Virus record (IMG/VR): IMGVR_UViG_3300035034_002232
Span: 1 to 22,014 of that record
Direction: 5' to 3' (one strand)
DNA length: 22,014 bases
Origin: a virus
This document shows, in pieces, positions 1 through 6,523 of this stretch. The notes beneath the pieces are model-generated. The model was not told where the DNA came from. It did no database searches and was given only the letters and a program-made list of their open reading frames with translations. A program made the translations under genes and the position numbers. The first letter of the stretch is position 1, and each line of letters starts with the position of its first letter.

Positions 1-134
1 GAAGATGATAATGTTCATGAAAATAGCACACTATACTTCTTATTAGGGGGGAATATAGTGATACCTTATGTTGTTTAGGAAGTAACAACCATAATAATCG
101 TAACCAAGAAGAACGTTAGTAGGAGTACCTAAAG

Positions 135-401
135 ATGATGATAAAAACCTGTAAACTAGAACACGCGTCATTAACTGCCTTAGCTCATTATGTCGATTAC
201 CAGACCTCAGACATGGATATAGGAGATGAATCTCTTAGGAGCGTCCTCGTGGACGATAAGAGATTCATTCTTACCATCTCCTGCTTCAAGGGAAATGATG
301 AGGATCATACCAGAAAAGTGAAGGTCCTTGAGATCTCATCTTATTCAGTAGATGACCTCCTCTCTTATGAGGTTCCTTCCTTTTTGCAAGAGGGGATTTA
401 A
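135..401 (+). CDS. Small hypothetical protein (88 aa)
   Basis: I do not recognise this protein. It is short, rich in charged residues and serine, has no signal peptide or membrane segment, and is probably cytoplasmic. The start at 135 is supported by an AGGAG Shine-Dalgarno sequence at 121-125, nine bases upstream; a second ATG follows directly at 138. The stop lies four bases before the start of the HNH endonuclease gene, so the two are probably co-transcribed. The codon pattern is intact across the whole frame. It lies ahead of the terminator at 1481-1531, so it may belong to a transcription unit separate from the packaging genes. Confidence 0.6.
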   Translation: MMIKTCKLEHASLTALAHYVDYQTSDMDIGDESLRSVLVDDKRFILTISCFKGNDEDHTRKVKVLEISSYSVDDLLSYEVPSFLQEGI

Positions 402-405
402 GAAA

Positions 406-1344
406 ATGACAAAGAATAATAAGAATCAAAGAGTTGACCTCCCATTTTTCCCGAAATATAAGGTAAGTGAGGCTGGAAGGGTATTTAGCTATAAAAGCGA
501 TAAAATAGATGGAAAGGAAATCGGTGCTACGGGAAGCAGAGGACGGATTTCCTGTTCATGTAGATCCTCATATAACGGATTGACTTATATGATGACCAGG
601 GCCCGATTTATCCTCCTGACTTTTAGAGGAGCTCCCGGCAATCTCAGCATTCCTGAATATTTGGAGCTATCCAAGCCCGGAACTGGCAAGAAGCAGGTTC
701 CTTACGATGCTCGTCATCTTGATGGTGACCACACTAATGATCATATCTCGAATCTGGCATGGGGTACCAGAAGGGACAACTGTATAGACTCCCTGAGGCT
801 CAATGAGAATCCTATTTACAAACTGACTGAAAAAGAAAAGTTAGAAATCTGTGATCTCTATGATAGCGGAGATTATAAACAAGTTGATCTTGCTAAGAAA
901 TATGGGTGCACACAGGCAAATATCAGTCATACCGTAAACAAGTGGGATCATCCCTTGAGAACCCCCGAGGAGGATCGAGAGGCCTACCAGGACTTTCTAA
1001 GTAAAGAGCAGGTCTTAGAGGTTATAACTCTCTTAGACGACCTGTCACTCTCTTATAATGATATTGCTAATCTAACCGGGAATACAGGGTCACAGATCCT
1101 CAATATCAATCTTGGCCGGACCTACCAGTCTTATTTTGAAGAGGAGGATAATACGATATCTTTTCCTATTCGTCGTCCCACCAAGCATCGAAAACTGACA
1201 CAGGAAAAAGCAGATAAGATAAGAGAAAGAAAAGAGGAAGGTGTTATTCCCTTGGCAGACGAGTATGAAGTATCAAAATCTACCATCTATGCAATATGGT
1301 CAGGACGAAGATGGAATGGTGATAATGATGATAATGACTTTTAA
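406..1344 (+). CDS. HNH endonuclease with NUMOD4-like N-terminus and three HTH-like units
   Basis: Probable DNA endonuclease of 312 aa. Residues about 12-40 (FPKYKVSEAGRVFSYK) resemble a NUMOD4 DNA-binding motif. Residues 103-121 (RHLDGDHTNDHISNLAWGT, then RRDN) match the HNH_3 pattern, with His104 and the Asn of the SNL motif as likely active-site residues. Three helix-turn-helix-like units follow at about 140-181, 199-241 and 264-303; each begins with a K/Q-E helix and ends in a recognition-like helix such as CTQANISHTV or VSKSTIYAIW. The C-terminus is a short Asn/Asp run. The start at 406 is preferred over 352 because it follows the upstream stop and has AGGGG at 391-395. Family knowledge: such proteins are usually free-standing homing endonucleases, though HNH proteins near terminases can also act in packaging (HK97 gp74). 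The triple HTH would also fit a specific DNA-binding role. Confidence 0.85.
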   Translation: MTKNNKNQRVDLPFFPKYKVSEAGRVFSYKSDKIDGKEIGATGSRGRISCSCRSSYNGLTYMMTRARFILLTFRGAPGNLSIPEYLELSKPGTGKKQVPYDARHLDGDHTNDHISNLAWGTRRDNCIDSLRLNENPIYKLTEKEKLEICDLYDSGDYKQVDLAKKYGCTQANISHTVNKWDHPLRTPEEDREAYQDFLSKEQVLEVITLLDDLSLSYNDIANLTGNTGSQILNINLGRTYQSYFEEEDNTISFPIRRPTKHRKLTQEKADKIRERKEEGVIPLADEYEVSKSTIYAIWSGRRWNGDNDDNDF

Positions 1345-1356
1345 TGACTTTTAATG
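1333..1356 (+). repeat. Direct tandem repeat, 10-bp unit, about 2.4 copies
   Basis: The unit AATGACTTTT is repeated at 1333-1342 and 1343-1352, followed by AATG. It spans the stop codon of the HNH gene (1342-1344). It probably arose by local slippage; no function is evident. Confidence 0.7.
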
Positions 1357-1404
1357 GAATGTCAGTTGATATCTACTCGTTTATAGAAGTGAGAGCACAA
1401 TCAA

Positions 1405-1425
1405 CGTTTTTTATACTAAAAAACG
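1405..1425. other. AT-rich hairpin in the intergenic gap
   Basis: CGTTTTTT (1405-1412) and AAAAAACG (1418-1425) are perfect inverted repeats around ATACT. The stem is almost all A-T and no T-run follows outside it, so it is a weak terminator candidate. The centre also contains TATACT, which resembles a -10 box, but no matching -35 is seen. Confidence 0.35.
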
Positions 1426-1480
1426 GAGATCGCTTTTAGTTAGGTTTATTTGGTCGTATACCTATCATCTTAGTTTCGTA

Positions 1481-1531
1481 CTAGAAAAGCCTTGTTATTG
1501 CACTCACATTGTAATAACAAGGCTTTTCTAG
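1481..1531. terminator. Probable bidirectional intrinsic terminator
   Basis: CTAGAAAAGCCTTGTTATT (1481-1499) is perfectly complementary to 1513-1531, giving a 19-bp stem with a 13-nt loop. The inner GCC...GGC stem is followed by TTTTCT on the + strand and by the same sequence on the - strand, so either direction could terminate. It separates the HNH unit from the packaging and structural operon. The 1345-1602 gap holds this hairpin, the AT-rich hairpin at 1405-1425 and a repeated 10-mer, and no credible gene. Confidence 0.8.
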
Positions 1532-1540
1532 GTTCAGGAT

Positions 1541-1550
1541 TCGTTTATAG
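1541..1550 (+). repeat. Second copy of the 10-mer TCGTTTATAG (first copy 1377-1386)
   Basis: TCGTTTATAG occurs at 1377-1386 and 1541-1550, on either side of the terminator hairpin and both in the only sizeable gap. The second copy is 53 bases before the first gene of the packaging operon. TTATAG is -10-like, but no convincing -35 is present, so a phage late-promoter or activator element is only a guess. Confidence 0.25.
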
Positions 1551-1602
1551 GCACTATGAATAGTAGTCATTCACGCACACTCTTCAAGGACTCATCCTCA
1601 TA

Positions 1603-1848
1603 ATGCTAACAGAAAAAGACTTGGAACGCTTGGTAGCCCCTCTCATTGATCATCTCATTGACCACTCTCTTGAAATAGACATTATCATGCAGGGATCGTC
1701 CCTGATCATAGGTATTTACCTTGAGGACGAGGGAGATCGAGCTAAGGTCATTGGTAGAGGGGGAAAGGTAATCAACGCTCTTAGGACGTATTTCACGGCC
1801 TTGGGAGGTAAGCATAAGATGGCTATCTTATTGGAGGTCCTTGAATGA
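1603..1848 (+). CDS. Small KH-domain RNA-binding protein, KhpA/YlqC-like
   Basis: An 81-aa protein that is essentially one KH domain. Residues 48-66 (KVIGRGGKVINALRTYFTA) carry the GxxG loop (Gly51-Arg-Gly-Gly54) with the helix that follows. They align by eye with the KhpA signature GKVIGKQGRIAKALRT, and the overall length matches KhpA (about 75-80 aa). In bacteria KhpA, usually paired with KhpB, binds RNA and affects translation and cell division; its gene normally sits near rpsP. Here it is the first gene after the terminator and overlaps the next gene by four bases (ATGA), so it belongs to the packaging operon. AAGGA at 1586-1590 is a Shine-Dalgarno candidate with slightly long spacing. 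The KH assignment is fairly secure; the phage role is unknown. Confidence 0.8.
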   Translation: MLTEKDLERLVAPLIDHLIDHSLEIDIIMQGSSLIIGIYLEDEGDRAKVIGRGGKVINALRTYFTALGGKHKMAILLEVLE

Positions 1849-2153
1849 AGGTCTACGTTCTTCTAACTACTAGTGGAAAGATCAAAGGTGTCTTCGATAC
1901 CAAACCAGAAAATGATGATGATAAGATCATCGAATGTACCCTTAATGAACGAATAGAGACTCTTGAGTATCGATATATCGTCATTCCATTATGGGACCTC
2001 CATCATGATGAGGCTCATCTGGCAAAAACGAAGAAAGTGGAAACCCGAGAAGAAGCTCTAATCTATAAAAGAGAGTTAGAGTCAGAAGGGAATGCCACTT
2101 ATGAAGAAATCCGAATCCTACCACTCCAATATAAGGATAGAAAATGCGAGTAG
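1845..2153 (+). CDS. Hypothetical protein (102 aa)
   Basis: No family is recognised. The N-terminus MKVYVLLTTSGKIKGVF looks like a beta-hairpin, and the middle (ETLEYRYIVIPLWDLHHDEAH) is hydrophobic with two adjacent His. The C-terminal half is charged and probably helical. No membrane segment or signal peptide is seen. Translation starts in an ATGA overlap with the KH gene, with a strong GGAGG at 1833-1837 seven bases upstream. The tight coupling suggests it is made together with the KH protein and may work with it, but that is inference. Confidence 0.7.
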   Translation: MKVYVLLTTSGKIKGVFDTKPENDDDKIIECTLNERIETLEYRYIVIPLWDLHHDEAHLAKTKKVETREEALIYKRELESEGNATYEEIRILPLQYKDRKCE

Positions 2154-2482
2154 AAGACAAAGACGGCACAGTCCTGAGAAGGGGACCCAAAATATCATTG
2201 AAAGCAGAAGGGCCGAAAGTTTCCCTCTCTAAGAGACGACAGAATGTTATCTTTATCTTTGCTGATCATGTGAAGGTAGGAGGTCACATCCACTTTGAGA
2301 AGGGAGATATTATCCAGTTCACTGAGAATGGATATATTCTTAATGAGAATGATAATGCTGAGAATGATAATGAGAAGCCGAACTGCATTCAAGGGTTTTT
2401 CAGAAAGTGGAAAAAACAAAAGGTTCTAGTTCCGTATAAGAAAGAAGATGATGATGAGAATGATGAGAAGGAGGATAAGTAA
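2144..2482 (+). CDS. Hypothetical acidic-tailed protein (112 aa)
   Basis: Not recognised. The N-terminal 35 residues are basic (RRGPKISLKAEGPKVSLSKR). The central part (HVKVGGHIHFEKGDIIQF) looks like short beta-strands. The C-terminus is strongly acidic and repetitive, coded by GAT/GAG/AAT triplets. It overlaps the upstream gene by ten bases and has AAGGA at 2133-2137. Only two bases separate it from the small terminase gene, so it belongs to the packaging operon. The basic front and acidic tail could suit a nucleic-acid-associated protein, but nothing in the sequence proves that. Confidence 0.65.
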   Translation: MRVEDKDGTVLRRGPKISLKAEGPKVSLSKRRQNVIFIFADHVKVGGHIHFEKGDIIQFTENGYILNENDNAENDNEKPNCIQGFFRKWKKQKVLVPYKKEDDDENDEKEDK

Positions 2483-2484
2483 TC

Positions 2485-2991
2485 ATGACTAAGAATGATA
2501 AAAAGCCATGGGATAGATTAACTTCGGAAGAAACAGAAGATCTTCCCTATAACGAAACAGGCAACGCCTTTACCGCTTTCACCACGTATTTAGAAACAGA
2601 GCCTAGTCAAAGAAACCTAAAAAACACTGCAAAAATCTGTAAAAGTTCGGTTTCATGGGTACAGACATGGTCTTCCCTTTTTGAATGGAAGAGACGAACC
2701 CGGGCCTTTGATGAATGGAAAGGGAGAAGGCGACTAGAGATACAGATAGAACGCATTGAGAAAGCCCAGGCTCTTATCAGTGATGAACTCCTTACGATGA
2801 TCAGGACTTATATTGGTCAAACCCTTGATGGCGATATCACGGGACCACAGGCTAGCGCATTTAGAGACTTATTAGACAGGGCAGGTCTAAAAGTTATCGA
2901 AGAGCACAGCCATGATGTTAATATCATCGATCCCTCGGTCTTAGATGGTATTTTTGGTAAGAAGAATAATGATGATGATGATGATAAATAA
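2485..2991 (+). CDS. terS: Terminase small subunit
   Basis: Predicted DNA-recognition subunit of the packaging motor (168 aa). Residues about 40-75 hold a helix-turn-helix-like segment (NLKNTAKICKSSVSWVQTWS) followed by the aromatic and basic stretch WKRRTRAFDEWKGRRRLE, as in many small terminases of Gram-positive-type and Mu-like phages. The middle (about 88-140) is helical and would serve oligomerisation. The tail ends in five consecutive Asp. The start at 2485 has AAGGAGG at 2468-2474. The large subunit gene follows immediately. Identification rests on this domain layout plus position; sequence identity with known TerS proteins is always low. Confidence 0.82.
   Translation: MTKNDKKPWDRLTSEETEDLPYNETGNAFTAFTTYLETEPSQRNLKNTAKICKSSVSWVQTWSSLFEWKRRTRAFDEWKGRRRLEIQIERIEKAQALISDELLTMIRTYIGQTLDGDITGPQASAFRDLLDRAGLKVIEEHSHDVNIIDPSVLDGIFGKKNNDDDDDK
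2965..2985 (+). repeat. AAT/GAT triplet run at the TerS-TerL junction
   Basis: Two AAT and five GAT triplets encode NNDDDDD at the end of TerS. In the TerL frame the same bases read as five consecutive ATG codons (2969-2983), so the Asp tract doubles as a cluster of possible start codons. Confidence 0.85.
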
Positions 2992-3028
2992 TGATCATGA
3001 AAAGAAGCTGAAAGCAAACCGGAAGAGA

Positions 3029-4300
3029 ATGAGTAACTTCTGGCGATCCTATCAGTGGGATTTTATCGAAGACGAATCCCCTTTCATTGTCTGGCTAAAG
3101 TCCCGGCGGATTGGTGCCTCAGAAGCTGCCATCTACAAAATAATCAAGAAGTGCCTCAGCCGCCCCTATCATATGGTATATGTCTCTTCTTTTTCATTAC
3201 GGGAAGCTAAGGAAATCCTGAGACGAGTAGGAATGTGGATTAACCTGATCATTCCCTCCTGTACGGGAAAGAGCTTAGGATGTGAAGTTCAGAAAACCCT
3301 AGTCGAGTTTCCTAATGGATCTCGCATTGAAGCCTTACCCGCTGAGAAGATTAGATCAAGGGGAGGAACAATTCTATTAGATGAATTCGCTTTTTATAAG
3401 AATGCTAAGGATGTATTAAGTGCGATCCTGCCCGCTACCTTAACAAACGAAGATCTACAGGTCATTGTGATTTCAACTCCTTTCGGAGACACGGGTGAGT
3501 TTTTCAACATGGTACAGGGATCCAAAGAAAAGAAACGTCCCTATCATCGTTGGACCTTACATGAGACGGATATCCATGATGCTGTCAATCAAGGGTTTGG
3601 GGTAGATATCGAAGATATTAGAAAAGACTACCCTCCTGATATCTTTGCACAAGAGTTTGAGTGCCAGTTCACGAGCGATGATAATCAGTATTTCTCGAAT
3701 GAACTGCTACTGAACGCTCTCTATGAAGATCACTGGATGGATCATCTACCTCTTCACAAGCCTCCAGTCTTCTTTGGTGGCCTTGATCTGGCTTCCACCC
3801 ATGATGCCTCAGCCCTGACCTCTCTATTTGTCTCAGATGATGCTAGAAGCCAAAAGGTTGTCTTGCCTGTAGATATCATCAAGGAAGCTGGAGTCTCTAT
3901 GGACTATGAAGACCAAAGACCTTTGATTGAAGGGATTTTAGACAAGAGAGACTTCTTGAAAGTGGCAGTAGATGCCGCCGGAGAAGGAAGCGGTTTGGCA
4001 CAGACATTGACATCCAAATATGGAACTTCCACTATTTCGTCGATAAAAGGGGGACATTGGCCTAAAGTATTGGACCTTATCCCTACTCTCAGAATGGATC
4101 TAGAGAAAAGAGATCTCATTCTGCCATCAGGTGATAGGAACCTATTGCGAGCTTTCCGTTGCATTGAAAAGAAAGTAATGACATCTCGTAAGATAAAGTG
4201 GAATGCTAAACAAACAGCCAAAGGACATGCTGATGAGTTTTATTCTACCTTACTGGCCTACAGTCAGATCGGTAAAAAAACTACCTGGACCTTCGGATAA
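3029..4300 (+). CDS. terL: Terminase large subunit (ATPase-nuclease)
   Basis: Packaging ATPase and DNA nuclease, 423 aa from this start. The ATPase shows a Q motif (Tyr8-Gln9), a deviant Walker A KSRRIGAS at 24-31 without the usual GK-S/T lysine (so Lys24 or the arginines may substitute), Walker B ILLDEF with Asp118-Glu119, and a coupling motif STP at 149-151. The RNase H-like nuclease has its acidic residues at Asp253 (GGLDLAS), Asp315 (VAVDAAGEG) and Asp402 (GHADEFYSTLLA). This layout fits the Mu gp28-like/Terminase_6 families. The frame is open from 2945 and has in-frame ATGs at 2969-2981. I chose 3029 because it sits just before the conserved YQ segment and follows GGAAG, although that spacing is short. 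The start is uncertain; the stop and function are not. Confidence 0.92.
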   Translation: MSNFWRSYQWDFIEDESPFIVWLKSRRIGASEAAIYKIIKKCLSRPYHMVYVSSFSLREAKEILRRVGMWINLIIPSCTGKSLGCEVQKTLVEFPNGSRIEALPAEKIRSRGGTILLDEFAFYKNAKDVLSAILPATLTNEDLQVIVISTPFGDTGEFFNMVQGSKEKKRPYHRWTLHETDIHDAVNQGFGVDIEDIRKDYPPDIFAQEFECQFTSDDNQYFSNELLLNALYEDHWMDHLPLHKPPVFFGGLDLASTHDASALTSLFVSDDARSQKVVLPVDIIKEAGVSMDYEDQRPLIEGILDKRDFLKVAVDAAGEGSGLAQTLTSKYGTSTISSIKGGHWPKVLDLIPTLRMDLEKRDLILPSGDRNLLRAFRCIEKKVMTSRKIKWNAKQTAKGHADEFYSTLLAYSQIGKKTTWTFG

Positions 4301-4311
4301 GGAAGATAAGA

Positions 4312-5730
4312 ATGACAAAAGAAATCAAATATGTGACAACTTCTCGATCTCAGGATAATGAGGATCATAAGAATAATGATGATGATCCCCGTTATTCTAC
4401 TCCGAAGAAAGAAGTGAAGTCTGCCAAACTGACGCAGATGATCCAGAAGCCTAAGGATACCGTAGATCTTGCTACCTTCTTTCGTAACGAACCCGAGACG
4501 CGATCCAGAAAGGATCTACTCACGGCCTATCATAATAACCCTGCTTTCTTTGCGGTCGCCAATAAGATTTCAAATGATGTGGCTGCAACTATATGGAAGG
4601 GATCGGACTTTGATACCAGAGCGAAGGTCTTAGATTCCAGTGTCCTAGCAGATCTGGCAAAAGATCCCTCGTCTTATATGAGCCCTGCCTCTTTTTGGAA
4701 GATCGTTTCCATCTATCACGAAGTGTTAGGAGAAGCGACTATTATCATTGATGACGAGCCTGATGATCCGAACCGAGTTATTGATCTCATACCCGTACCT
4801 CCTACTGCTTGTCAACTGGAGCAAAATGGATCGGATCAACTATATTGGAGAGTGGACTTCAATCATTTTCAGAGAACGATCCCCTTAGATAGAATGATGG
4901 TATGGAAATCCCCTCATACCCTAGACCCTTTTGGTAGGGGTAAAGGCGTGGGACATGCTCTTTCTGATGAGGTAGAGATCGAGGAGTACGCAGCCAAGCA
5001 CGAAGCTAGTGAGCTTTTTAATCACGCACGCCCTGACTTCATCGCACATGGAGTAGGAATGGATGAGGATGCTCGTCAGGCGTTCAAGAAGGCATGGAAT
5101 GACAACTTCACAGGTCCCAACAATAGAGGCAAACCTCTCTTTACTGCCAGTGAAAGTGGTGGTGAAGGTAGTCATGGTGAGATTCAGATCCATGAACTGA
5201 GTCGACCCCTTAAAGATCTAGGTCTGATAGAACTACGCAAGTTTTCACAAGACGTGATCAGACAAACCTTCGGTGTCAGCCCTGAGATCTTAGGGATTGT
5301 AGAAAATAGTAATAGAGCAACCATTTCAGCCGCTCAAAAGATCTATGGTGAGAACGTCTTGATCCCTAGACTGGAGTCATTGTGTAGCGAGTTCACACGA
5401 ACGATAGGTCCTCTCTTGCAAGCCCGAGGAGAGCATCTGGACTATGAATCACCTATTCCACCTGATATCAATCTCAAAAGAGATATCATGAAAGACCATC
5501 CTCAGGCATTTACGGTCAATGAGGTACGAATCCTAGCAGGAGAGCCTCCACTTGAAGGTAGAGAAGGTGGTGATGAGCTAATGGCTCCTGCTCCTGCTCA
5601 GATGATGAATAATGGTGGTAATAAGAGTTATTATGATCACCCTCATCATCATGATCACAGATCAGTAAAAAAAAAGTCAACAGAAAACTCAGTAGCATAC
5701 CTCAAGGCTTTGAAAGCAAGAATGTCCTGA
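4312..5730 (+). CDS. Portal protein (HK97-type)
   Basis: Forms the dodecameric portal ring at the head vertex through which DNA enters and leaves; 472 aa. Diagnostic segments are DPFGRGKGVGHALSDEVEIE (about 204-223) and FGVSPEILGIVENSNRATIS (about 320-339), the latter typical of Phage_portal (PF04860). The N-terminal 40 residues are polar with an Asn/Asp run, and the C-terminus is His-rich (DHPHHHDH) and then basic. AGGAAG at 4300-4305 precedes the start. Near the 3' end an A9G tract (5667-5676) contains the in-frame heptamer A AAA AAG. The -1 frame is open from 5655 into the head morphogenesis gene, so a fraction of ribosomes may make a portal-MuF fusion of 718 aa. Confidence 0.95.
   Translation: MTKEIKYVTTSRSQDNEDHKNNDDDPRYSTPKKEVKSAKLTQMIQKPKDTVDLATFFRNEPETRSRKDLLTAYHNNPAFFAVANKISNDVAATIWKGSDFDTRAKVLDSSVLADLAKDPSSYMSPASFWKIVSIYHEVLGEATIIIDDEPDDPNRVIDLIPVPPTACQLEQNGSDQLYWRVDFNHFQRTIPLDRMMVWKSPHTLDPFGRGKGVGHALSDEVEIEEYAAKHEASELFNHARPDFIAHGVGMDEDARQAFKKAWNDNFTGPNNRGKPLFTASESGGEGSHGEIQIHELSRPLKDLGLIELRKFSQDVIRQTFGVSPEILGIVENSNRATISAAQKIYGENVLIPRLESLCSEFTRTIGPLLQARGEHLDYESPIPPDINLKRDIMKDHPQAFTVNEVRILAGEPPLEGREGGDELMAPAPAQMMNNGGNKSYYDHPHHHDHRSVKKKSTENSVAYLKALKARMS
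5667..5676 (+). promoter_or_regulatory. Putative -1 frameshift site (A9G tract) in the portal gene
   Basis: Nine A followed by G. In the portal frame the codons are AAA AAA AAG, so 5670-5676 reads A AAA AAG, the slippery heptamer of E. coli dnaX. A -1 slip continues with GTC at 5676 and reads without stop to 6464, through the head morphogenesis gene. No strong downstream hairpin and no upstream Shine-Dalgarno-like stimulator is obvious. A homopolymer miscount would give the same picture. Confidence 0.5.
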
Positions 5731-5795
5731 AAACAGAAGAGTCCGAATCCTTACTGGATTACCATGAAAGTGAAGACGGACCCATAGCACAAAAC

Positions 5796-6467
5796 TTGGA
5801 TGCGGTCCAGACCGAACATAAGGCTGCTTTTGTAGGAGGCATTAGGAACATAGAAGATCCACAAGCCTTAGACGCTTTTGTAGAAAACATGAGAAGAGAC
5901 TGGAGGCCCCTTTACCAAGAAGCAGCCTTAGAGGGTCTGTTGGTCATCGAGAGAGCTTCTATTGCTCTCATGCGTGAAGAGATGGGGGTCAACCCAGAGA
6001 GTCTTGTAGAAGAGGAATCAGACCGTATCCGAAGGCACGCGAATCGAATAGGAACGGAAGCTTATGATGATGTGAATACCGCACTTCTGGCACAATATGT
6101 TGACTTCATTGAAAACGAAGAAGACTTTGAAGAGTTCGAGCCTTATATCTTAGCTACCTCAACCCTAGCAGGGTTTGCAGTAGGGGGGGTAGCTGCTGCT
6201 TTTAATGAAGGCAGAGAACGGGTGGTGTCCTTTCTCCAGGGATTTAATGGAGAAGATGAAGATGATGATGAACAGGTAATAATGATAATAGCTACACGAA
6301 CCGCCGTCATGGATAAAAACACTTGTGACCAGTGTCAGGCATTACATGATACTAGCTATCCTTATGACACCCCCGATTATCATGCTAACAAACCACCTTT
6401 ACAGTGTGTCTGGATGCCGAACTGTAGATGTACCATGATCTATAATACTGAAAAAGAAGAAGGCTAA
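5796..6467 (+). CDS. Head morphogenesis protein (Mu gpF/SPP1 gp7-like)
   Basis: Minor head protein usually bound to the portal and packaged into the procapsid. The C-terminus shows the Phage_Mu_F (PF04233) signature: TCDQCQALHD at about 177-186 and PNCRC at about 208-212, four cysteines likely to bind metal. A hydrophobic Gly/Ala stretch (about 129-142) and helical N-terminus precede it. The start is doubtful: position 5796 is a TTG with no Shine-Dalgarno sequence, and the first in-frame ATG (5889) also lacks one and would cut into the domain. The frame is open upstream without stops to 5655, overlapping the portal gene by 76 bases. It may therefore be made mainly as a -1 frameshift extension of the portal from 5676, adding about 40 residues before residue 1 here. 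Confidence 0.85.
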   Translation: MDAVQTEHKAAFVGGIRNIEDPQALDAFVENMRRDWRPLYQEAALEGLLVIERASIALMREEMGVNPESLVEEESDRIRRHANRIGTEAYDDVNTALLAQYVDFIENEEDFEEFEPYILATSTLAGFAVGGVAAAFNEGRERVVSFLQGFNGEDEDDDEQVIMIIATRTAVMDKNTCDQCQALHDTSYPYDTPDYHANKPPLQCVWMPNCRCTMIYNTEKEEG

Positions 6468-6523
6468 ACTCACTTATCTCTTTATTAAGAGCAACTATTA
6501 GCGCAACCCTCTAGAGGATAAAT

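Noticed and set aside
1-78. Open frame from the window edge ending in TAG at 76-78 (tail end of an upstream gene?)
   Set aside because: Only 25 codons are visible with no recognisable motif, so it could be chance; frame 2 is also open for a similar length.
6508-6517. Perfect palindrome CCTCTAGAGG overlapping the protease ribosome site
   Set aside because: It has no loop and cannot form a stable hairpin alone; no second copy was found to suggest an operator.
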